Origin: Bacteroidales bacterium UBA3868
GTDB taxonomy: Bacteria > Bacteroidota > Bacteroidia > Bacteroidales > WCHB1-69
Assembly (NCBI GenBank): GCA_002392325.1
Contig: DGGS01000193.1
Span: 1 to 11,587 of the forward strand
Direction of reading: 5' to 3'
Length of the DNA stretch: 11,587 nucleotides
The notes beneath the pieces are model-generated. The model was given only the letters and a program-made list of their open reading frames with translations. It was not told the origin of the DNA and ran no database searches. Position numbers and translations under genes: made by a program. This document shows, piece after piece, positions 6,563 to 11,587 of this stretch (positions are counted from its first letter, which is position 1; the number at the start of each line of letters is the position of its first letter).

Positions 6563-7969
6563 TTACTCCTCCGGTGCAAACAACGGGTCCCAAGCAGGTA
6601 ATAAGATGGGCGTTTGCTCGAAAAGTTTAAGGGTCTTAGCCGGGATGTATTTGGATTCCACCACCAAGCGGAACATGTACTCGTTGAACCATTCGTTGGT
6701 CATGATGAGGAAACCGTTGTGCCCGTATTTGGGTCCCCAACTGTTCTCCACCATCCATTTCAGCGGTTTGCCGTCCTTGTCAAGATCCACAGCACAGAGC
6801 GTCATGGCGTGAGAGGACATGCTGGCGTACGAGGCGATACGCTGACGCTTGTCCATGTTGAAAGTGGTGCCGAATAGTGAACCATAGTCGTAGTTGTTGA
6901 CATCCAGATAACCCTTGTCGCGGTCGAGGAACTTGCCCACATCGCAGGAGAAGTACATGTTGGTGCTGTCCTTGATGGAGGCGATGGCCATATCGGCGAT
7001 TTCGTTCATGGGCAGGTTGAGGAATTTCCAGTTCTGACCATCATACACATGGCGGTCGTAGGCGATTTCATAGACTTTATAATACTCGCGAGTCGGGTCG
7101 TTCATGATCATGTGGAACTTGCTGAAGTCCGCATCAATGAACTTTTGTGCGAAACTCATCGGGGTGTAGGTTTCGGTGCTCACCACATTGCCTTTGGCAT
7201 CGCGCTGGGTCCAAGTGAACTCCGCAGGCGGTTCGCCGTAGGCGAAAACCAACATCCGATAGATGGTCTGCAACATTTCCATCTTCTTGTCCTGCAGCAT
7301 TTTCTCCGTCACACTCTTGTTGTTGGCCATCTTGCGCAACTCCAAGGCATCCTCACGCAGTTTCAACTTGATGAGTGAGGAGATTTGGGAGGTGTTGTTG
7401 CTGTTGTGTGTCTCAGGCATGGCCTCTTGTGGCATGACACCGTATTTTGTGATGAGGTTGGCCACTCCTGTGAACTGGCCGCCGTCGCTCAGCGGGTTCT
7501 GGAAGAGCCATTTAACGGTTTCATCTTCCATCGATTTGACGCGGTTGTCCAAAATGGCTTGCAAGAACAGGTTCGATTTTTCCAGTTGGTCCCAGAAGAA
7601 TGTATAGCATTGCGAGAATTGGAAGTCGGAGGGGAGATTGTGTTTTTTGATGGCTTTGGAACGCAGCACATTCATGCCCGTGAACATCCAGCAGCGGCCT
7701 GAAGAGGCTTGGTCGGTGATGGCCTTGGAGGGCACTTCGTTGGAAAAATGGTCGTCGAAGGCGGTGCGGTTGTCGAAGTTCTTCGCCAATTTATTGATGT
7801 CGTTGGTGACAATGGCGTTGCGCAGGGCTTTGTCGGCCCCGGTGGCCTTGTACGAGTTTTGGATGGTCTTGATTTGATCAGCGGTCAGTCCGCCGTTCTT
7901 GCTGATAGGTTGTGCGCAAAGCAGACCGAAGCAGCAGAGGCACAGGGTGATAAGGGATAGTTTTTTCAT
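6563..7969 (-). CDS. Exported aminopeptidase C / bleomycin hydrolase (peptidase family C1B)
   Basis: 468 residues. A papain-like cysteine peptidase of the PepC/bleomycin hydrolase type, which trims N-terminal residues from peptides and usually forms a hexameric cage. The active site is complete: Q87 and C93 in QASSGRCWMFTGMNVLRSK, H387 in SMSSHAMTLCAVD, and N409 in WMVENSWGPKYG. The length fits the family (about 440-480). Unlike the cytosolic enzymes of Firmicutes and eukaryotes, it begins with a signal peptide, MKKLSLITLCLCCFGLLCAQ, so it should act in the periplasm or outside the cell. The start at 7969 (ATG) is preferred over the upstream TTG at 7993 because it begins the signal peptide and leaves room for the promoter box at 8003-8010. 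The C terminus ends LLPAWDPLFAPEE; bleomycin hydrolases use the C-terminal tail to limit access to the active site. The likely job is peptide scavenging, probably with the downstream DUF2147 gene in one transcript. Confidence 0.93.
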   Translation of the reverse strand: MKKLSLITLCLCCFGLLCAQPISKNGGLTADQIKTIQNSYKATGADKALRNAIVTNDINKLAKNFDNRTAFDDHFSNEVPSKAITDQASSGRCWMFTGMNVLRSKAIKKHNLPSDFQFSQCYTFFWDQLEKSNLFLQAILDNRVKSMEDETVKWLFQNPLSDGGQFTGVANLITKYGVMPQEAMPETHNSNNTSQISSLIKLKLREDALELRKMANNKSVTEKMLQDKKMEMLQTIYRMLVFAYGEPPAEFTWTQRDAKGNVVSTETYTPMSFAQKFIDADFSKFHMIMNDPTREYYKVYEIAYDRHVYDGQNWKFLNLPMNEIADMAIASIKDSTNMYFSCDVGKFLDRDKGYLDVNNYDYGSLFGTTFNMDKRQRIASYASMSSHAMTLCAVDLDKDGKPLKWMVENSWGPKYGHNGFLIMTNEWFNEYMFRLVVESKYIPAKTLKLFEQTPILLPAWDPLFAPEE

Positions 7970-8002
7970 ATTTTCGGATGATTGTTTTTTCAAAATAGGC
8001 TG

Positions 8003-8010
8003 CGAAAATA
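8003..8010 (-). promoter_or_regulatory. Probable -7 promoter box for the peptidase gene
   Basis: On the minus strand the sequence reads TATTTTCG followed by CAG, one mismatch from TAnnTTTG. It is 33 bp upstream of the ATG at 7969, in the 61-bp gap after the unknown membrane-protein gene. The spacing would place transcription start close to 7996, which argues against the TTG at 7993 as translation start. Confidence 0.4.
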
Positions 8011-8030
8011 CAAAAAATACACATGCGGAT

Positions 8031-9476
8031 TTATTTCATCTCTTCGCATGTCACTATACCATCGCGCGTAGCTGTGATGCGGAACCCTCTGTACTCGGTT
8101 TCCTCATTGTGACTGAACTGCAAAACAATATGGATGATATACACCCGCAAGGTGGGCACCGACCGCAGTGTGCCATCCTCCGTGAGCAAGTCCACGGGCA
8201 AGGTGGGATCGTCCATTTTCTGTGTGTATTGCTGGATGTGGAACCGCATGATGTCGTTGATGCCCGCAAACTGGTACTCGTAATGGTTGCGCAGGTTCTG
8301 AGTGTTGATGCTGACCTGCTTGCGGTACAGGATGGTGCGCTCCTGCTGCAAGGTGTTGTCCGCCTCCAGATCGCTTCTGTTACGGATGGCCAGCACCCGG
8401 TCGGGCGTCTTGGCATCGTTGATGAAGTCCATGCCCTCCTTGACCCAGCCAATTTCCTCTTCCTTGAAATGGATGGTGGTTTTGTGGTCGAAATACTTGG
8501 ATTTCAGCCGGTGCACGAAAAGGTTGCGTGCGAAATCCTTGATGCGGTCCTTGAACATGTAGGCCACAATCAGGATGATGAAAATGAGGAACGGGTAACT
8601 GCCCAGATACTTTTGGAAAGGCCAGGCAATGAGCGTGGACACCAGCATGGCGAATCCGGCGGCGATGCTGAAGGTGATTTCCTTCATGGCGGCGCCGTCG
8701 TTGGTGGTGTCCTTTTTAAGATACAACGCGCTTTCGATGTATTTCTTGAGCAGACCGTGCTTGTACACAAGGTCTTGGTTGGCCTTGTCATCATGGGGCG
8801 TAATGTGGCTGTATCCCATGCCCTCTTTGTATGCAATCTCTTGTTGGATAAGCTGTTGCAGTTTTTGGCGGGCATCTCCGAAATCATGCTCCGGATGCGT
8901 GTCCATAAAACGCAGCAGTCGTGCGGCCTGAATGCCGATAAGATGGCTCATGTATTCGTCGCCATGCAGGAAAACGGTAGGCACAAACTCGTTTCCATCA
9001 TATTCTTGAATCAGCTGGCGATAAGATCGGGTGATGCGGGTGACAACATCGGTTATGTCTGCCGGCGCAGAGGCGGGAATGTCGGCAGGTGCCGATTTCA
9101 GAATCCCGTTGGAGGCGTCACGCAAGGCGCTTTTGAAAATGGCGCAGAACATCTTGACTTGGAATTCCAGATCGTGAATGCTGGCGGGCTGTTTGCGGTA
9201 TTGTTCAAGGGCTTGTCGCACATGCGCCAGAGGCGAATCCGCACCATCCACCAATTCCGAAAGGGCATAATTGGGCGTGATGAGGCGGATGTTCGACTTC
9301 ACATCACGGTAAAACTGCTCCTTGCTGTAGGTGGAGGCATTGATTCCCATACTGTTCGGGATAAAAATCCAGGAATTCACCTTGAAATTGCTCTCCATAT
9401 CCTTCTCGCTGCCGGCAAAACCGACTTTGAACTCGATGGAGAATTGGTCATGTATTTTGGTGGTGATGTTGATCAT
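8031..9476 (-). CDS. Conserved-looking membrane protein of unknown function with two adjacent transmembrane helices
   Basis: 481 residues, not recognised. No signal peptide is present. Residues 1-265 look soluble and mainly helical, with a low-complexity SAPADIPASAPADIT duplication (128-142), a TVFLHGDEYMSHLIGIQAAR segment (167-186) and a charged Gln/Lys-rich helix (201-260). Two hydrophobic helices follow at about 268-286 and 293-308, separated by only a short QKYLGSY turn, and then a strongly basic stretch (KDRIKDFARNLFVHRLKSK). By the positive-inside rule both ends should be cytoplasmic, making a hairpin anchor. The last 170 residues are charged and end with strand-like segments (LRVYIIHIVLQFS, YRGFRITATRDG). 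The ATG at 9476 is preferred to a TTG at 9539, which would put the promoter box inside the coding region and add a non-conserved-looking tail read from a purine-rich spacer. It is divergent from the fucosidase-GH3 gene. No function is proposed. Confidence 0.85.
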   Translation of the reverse strand: MINITTKIHDQFSIEFKVGFAGSEKDMESNFKVNSWIFIPNSMGINASTYSKEQFYRDVKSNIRLITPNYALSELVDGADSPLAHVRQALEQYRKQPASIHDLEFQVKMFCAIFKSALRDASNGILKSAPADIPASAPADITDVVTRITRSYRQLIQEYDGNEFVPTVFLHGDEYMSHLIGIQAARLLRFMDTHPEHDFGDARQKLQQLIQQEIAYKEGMGYSHITPHDDKANQDLVYKHGLLKKYIESALYLKKDTTNDGAAMKEITFSIAAGFAMLVSTLIAWPFQKYLGSYPFLIFIILIVAYMFKDRIKDFARNLFVHRLKSKYFDHKTTIHFKEEEIGWVKEGMDFINDAKTPDRVLAIRNRSDLEADNTLQQERTILYRKQVSINTQNLRNHYEYQFAGINDIMRFHIQQYTQKMDDPTLPVDLLTEDGTLRSVPTLRVYIIHIVLQFSHNEETEYRGFRITATRDGIVTCEEMK

Positions 9477-9536
9477 GTAGGGGTGAAAAGGGTAAACGGT
9501 GAAAGGAGTAAAAGAGTAAGAGAGTAAAAGAGGGTG
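9477..9536 (+). repeat. Purine-rich degenerate spacer, second copy of the GGTGAAA type
   Basis: The plus strand is almost entirely purine plus T at fixed positions, with GGGTGAAA, GGGTAAA, GGTGAAA, GGAGTAAAA, GAGTAAG and GAGTAAAA following one another. It resembles the tract at 2146-2232. Here it forms the 5' leader of the minus-strand membrane-protein gene (pyrimidine-rich in that transcript). Confidence 0.5.
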
Positions 9537-9544
9537 CAAAGGTA
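9537..9544 (-). promoter_or_regulatory. -7 promoter box for the unknown membrane-protein gene
   Basis: The minus strand reads TACCTTTG followed by CAC, an exact match to TAnnTTTG. It is about 60 bp upstream of the ATG at 9476, giving a leader of about 54 nt. No clear TTTG is found at -33. Confidence 0.6.
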
Positions 9545-9566
9545 ATATTTTTATCGTTTTTTTGTG

Positions 9567-9574
9567 TAATTTTG
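9567..9574 (+). promoter_or_regulatory. -7 promoter box for the fucosidase-GH3 gene
   Basis: TAATTTTG followed by CGG matches TAnnTTTG exactly and lies 17 bp before the ATG at 9592, leaving a leader of only about 10 nt. It is 22 bp from the opposing minus-strand box, so the two promoters are back to back and may compete or share regulation. Confidence 0.6.
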
Positions 9575-9591
9575 CGGTTTAAAATGACGAT

Positions 9592-11587
9592 ATGAAAAAA
9601 TTATATTTCTTATTCTCGCTTCTGCTGTTGCTTTTCTCCGGTTATTCGCAAGACGCCGCTGACGCTAACCCCGACTTGGACCTCTCTGCCCAATACACGC
9701 CGCCCCGCGAGGCCAACGTGCGGGCGCACCTCGACCAGTGGCAGGACCTGAAGTTCGGCATGATCATCCACTGGGGTCTATACGCTGTGCCCGGCATCGT
9801 GGAGTCGTGGTCGATATGTTCTGAAGACGAAGACTGGATTCCGCGCGACAGCACCATGGACTATAACGCCTACAAGCAATGGTACTGGAATCTCAATAAA
9901 GAATTCAATCCCAGGCAGTTTGACCCCGACCAATGGGCCGCCTCCGCCAAAAAAGCGGGTATGAAATATGTGGTTTTCACCACCAAGCACCATGATGGTT
10001 TTGCCATGTATGACACCAAGTACAGCGACTATTCCATCGCCAAAGGCCCCTTTGCCGACCATCCCAAGGCCGATGTGGCCAAGTATGTGTTTGAGGCCTT
10101 CCGCAACCAGAACATGATGATCGGGGCCTATTTCTCCAAGCCCGACTGGCACTCGCAGGACTATTGGTGGAGCCGCTATGCCACCCCCGACCGGCATGTG
10201 AATTACACCATCGCCAACCATCCACAACGCTGGAATGATTTTAAGCAATTTGTTTATAATCAGATAAATGAGATTACATCGAATTATGGTAAGATTGACA
10301 TCCTTTGGTTGGATGGCGGTTGGGTGCGTGCTCCGAAGGAAGATGTTGACATGGACAACATTGCCCGCATGGCGCGCCGCAACCAGCCCGGCCTAATCAT
10401 CGTGGACCGTACTGTGACCGGTGAGTACGAGAACTACCGCACACCCGAGAAGATGATTCCCGAGAAACAGCTGCCGTACCCGTGGGAGACCTGCATGCCG
10501 CTGAGCAAGGATTGGGGCTTTGTGCCAGGTGCCGTTTTCAAAAGTCCGGATGTCATCATTTCCACGCTGATAGAGGTGGTGGCCAAGGGCGGGAGTCTGC
10601 TGCTGGGCGTAGGTCCTACCCCCGAAGGCGTCATAGAACCGGAAGAGACCAAGATTCTGGATGAAATAGGAAATTGGTTGAAAAATAATGGCGAAGCCAT
10701 CTATAATACCCGCAATACCCCGATATACCATGATGAAAATGTCTGGTTTACAGCTTCTAAAGATAAACTGACCACCTACGCCATCGTGCGCCCCGAAGGA
10801 CCAATGCCGGCCACTGTCTCTTGGCATGGCAACCTGCCCGCCAAAGGCGCGAAGATGGTTCTGCTGGCCGACAAATCTGTTATAAAATACAAGATTTCGG
10901 GCGATTCGGTCATCGTTACGGTGCCCAAATCTGTGCGTGCCAAGGGCAAACCCTTTGCGGTAGCGTTCAAGACGATGGCGAATGGGTTTTCGTACAATGA
11001 CTTGAACCGCAACGGCCAATGCGACCCGTATGAAAATCCGTATCTTACTGTGAATGAAAGGGTTGAAGACCTGCTTTCCAAGATGACTTTGGAAGAAAAG
11101 GCCGGTCAGTTGGTGATGACGATGGGGTGGGAGTATTATGAAAAAACTGGGAATCAATATGTTTTGACGGAAAAATTCAAGGATGCCATCCAAACCAGGC
11201 ATATCGGCAGCACTTGGGCGGTAATGCGTGCCGACCCGTGGACACAGAAGACATTACAGAACGGGCTGACCCCAGAGGCCGCGCACAATTTGACCAACGA
11301 AATGCAGCTCTGGAACCGGAAAAACACCCGTTTGGGTATCCCGTTGATATTCGCGGAAGAGGCGCCCCACGGGCACATGGCCATCGGCGCCACCGTCTTC
11401 CCCACGTCCATCGGCCTCGCCGCCACCTGGGACACCGCGCTGGTGGAAAAGGTGGGTGCCGTGATTGGCAGCGAACTCACCGCGCAGGGCGGCACCATCG
11501 GCTACGGACCGGTCATCGACCTTTCCCGCGAGCCCCGCTGGTCCCGCGTGGAAGAGACCTATGGAGAAGACATGTTCCTTACCTCCG
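9592..11587 (+). CDS. Exported GH29 alpha-L-fucosidase fused to a GH3 glycoside hydrolase (3' end outside the window)
   Basis: The frame is open without interruption from the ATG to the window edge (665 codons seen). Residues 1-20 are a signal peptide (MKKLYFLFSLLLLLFSGYSQ). Residues about 40-370 are a GH29 domain: FGMIIHWGLYAVPG (H60, W61), the KHHDGF motif (132-137), FSKPDWHS, and IDILWLDGGW with D241 as the expected nucleophile of this retaining fucosidase family. A C-terminal beta region follows to about 458. Then an acidic D-x-N-x-N-G-x-x-D-x-Y-E element (about 468-479), as seen just before many GH3 domains, leads into KMTLEEKAGQL (497-507), IPLIFAEEAPHG, and GPVIDLSREPRWSRVEETYG with D643. 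These are the N-terminal signatures of GH3 beta-glucosidase/xylosidase-type enzymes; the GH3 nucleophile Asp lies beyond the window. A single exported chain would remove fucose and then a beta-linked sugar from one glycan. The first start candidate (ATG at 9584) stops at once. Confidence 0.93.
   Translation, partial: MKKLYFLFSLLLLLFSGYSQDAADANPDLDLSAQYTPPREANVRAHLDQWQDLKFGMIIHWGLYAVPGIVESWSICSEDEDWIPRDSTMDYNAYKQWYWNLNKEFNPRQFDPDQWAASAKKAGMKYVVFTTKHHDGFAMYDTKYSDYSIAKGPFADHPKADVAKYVFEAFRNQNMMIGAYFSKPDWHSQDYWWSRYATPDRHVNYTIANHPQRWNDFKQFVYNQINEITSNYGKIDILWLDGGWVRAPKEDVDMDNIARMARRNQPGLIIVDRTVTGEYENYRTPEKMIPEKQLPYPWETCMPLSKDWGFVPGAVFKSPDVIISTLIEVVAKGGSLLLGVGPTPEGVIEPEETKILDEIGNWLKNNGEAIYNTRNTPIYHDENVWFTASKDKLTTYAIVRPEGPMPATVSWHGNLPAKGAKMVLLADKSVIKYKISGDSVIVTVPKSVRAKGKPFAVAFKTMANGFSYNDLNRNGQCDPYENPYLTVNERVEDLLSKMTLEEKAGQLVMTMGWEYYEKTGNQYVLTEKFKDAIQTRHIGSTWAVMRADPWTQKTLQNGLTPEAAHNLTNEMQLWNRKNTRLGIPLIFAEEAPHGHMAIGATVFPTSIGLAATWDTALVEKVGAVIGSELTAQGGTIGYGPVIDLSREPRWSRVEETYGEDMFLTS

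Noticed and set aside
7899..9527. A 542-codon plus-strand open frame opposite the membrane-protein and peptidase genes
   Set aside because: It is antisense to two genes with better evidence (catalytic motifs in one, membrane helices and promoter in the other), spans their boundary, and its translation shows no domain or signal.
9474..9539. N-terminal extension of the 481-aa protein from a TTG at 9539
   Set aside because: It would translate the purine-rich spacer and overlap the exact -7 promoter box; the ATG at 9476 gives a normal leader.
10393..11202. A 269-codon minus-strand open frame
   Set aside because: It lies wholly antisense to the GH29-GH3 gene, whose frame has catalytic motifs on both sides; GC-rich codons produce open antisense frames here.

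Overview
The window looks like chromosomal DNA of a member of the Bacteroidota, probably Bacteroidales. The basis is a TonB-dependent receptor with an N-terminal carboxypeptidase-regulatory-like domain, several exported proteins with 'MKK' signal peptides ending in A-x-A|Q, a DUF2147 protein, an exported bleomycin-hydrolase-type peptidase, GH29/GH3 carbohydrate enzymes, AT-rich starts without Shine-Dalgarno sequences, and -7 promoter boxes of the TAnnTTTG type. Species cannot be named from this sequence alone.

Layout. Positions 2-5410 are on the plus strand: the C-terminal end of a membrane glycosyltransferase (cut by the window edge), a long-chain acyl-CoA synthetase 2 nt later, a TonB-dependent outer-membrane receptor, and an exported heavy-metal-associated (HMA) protein whose C-terminal half is a tandem array of 13 His-Lys-Cys motifs. 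A strong hairpin terminator at 5435-5472 closes this half. Positions 5539-9476 are on the minus strand; read in their own direction they are a 481-aa two-helix membrane protein of unknown function, an exported aminopeptidase C / bleomycin hydrolase, a DUF2147 secreted protein, a 130-bp region with a possible coding remnant or repeat element, and a HicB-type antitoxin without a visible HicA partner. From 9592 to the right edge the plus strand encodes an exported GH29 alpha-L-fucosidase fused to a GH3 glycoside hydrolase; the GH3 part runs off the window.

Working together. The receptor and the HMA/HKC-repeat protein form the most plausible functional unit: an outer-membrane importer plus a periplasmic or surface Cys/His-rich metal binder. 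This is inferred from adjacency and from the metal-binding motifs of the second protein. The HKC array (18 Cys and 18 His in the whole protein) is the most distinctive object in the window and its 90-bp superrepeat shows recent expansion. The second notable item is the two-enzyme fucosidase-GH3 fusion, which starts divergently from the unknown membrane protein with closely spaced opposing promoter boxes. There is no gene-free stretch longer than about 130 bp, and no tRNA, rRNA, insertion sequence or CRISPR array was seen.
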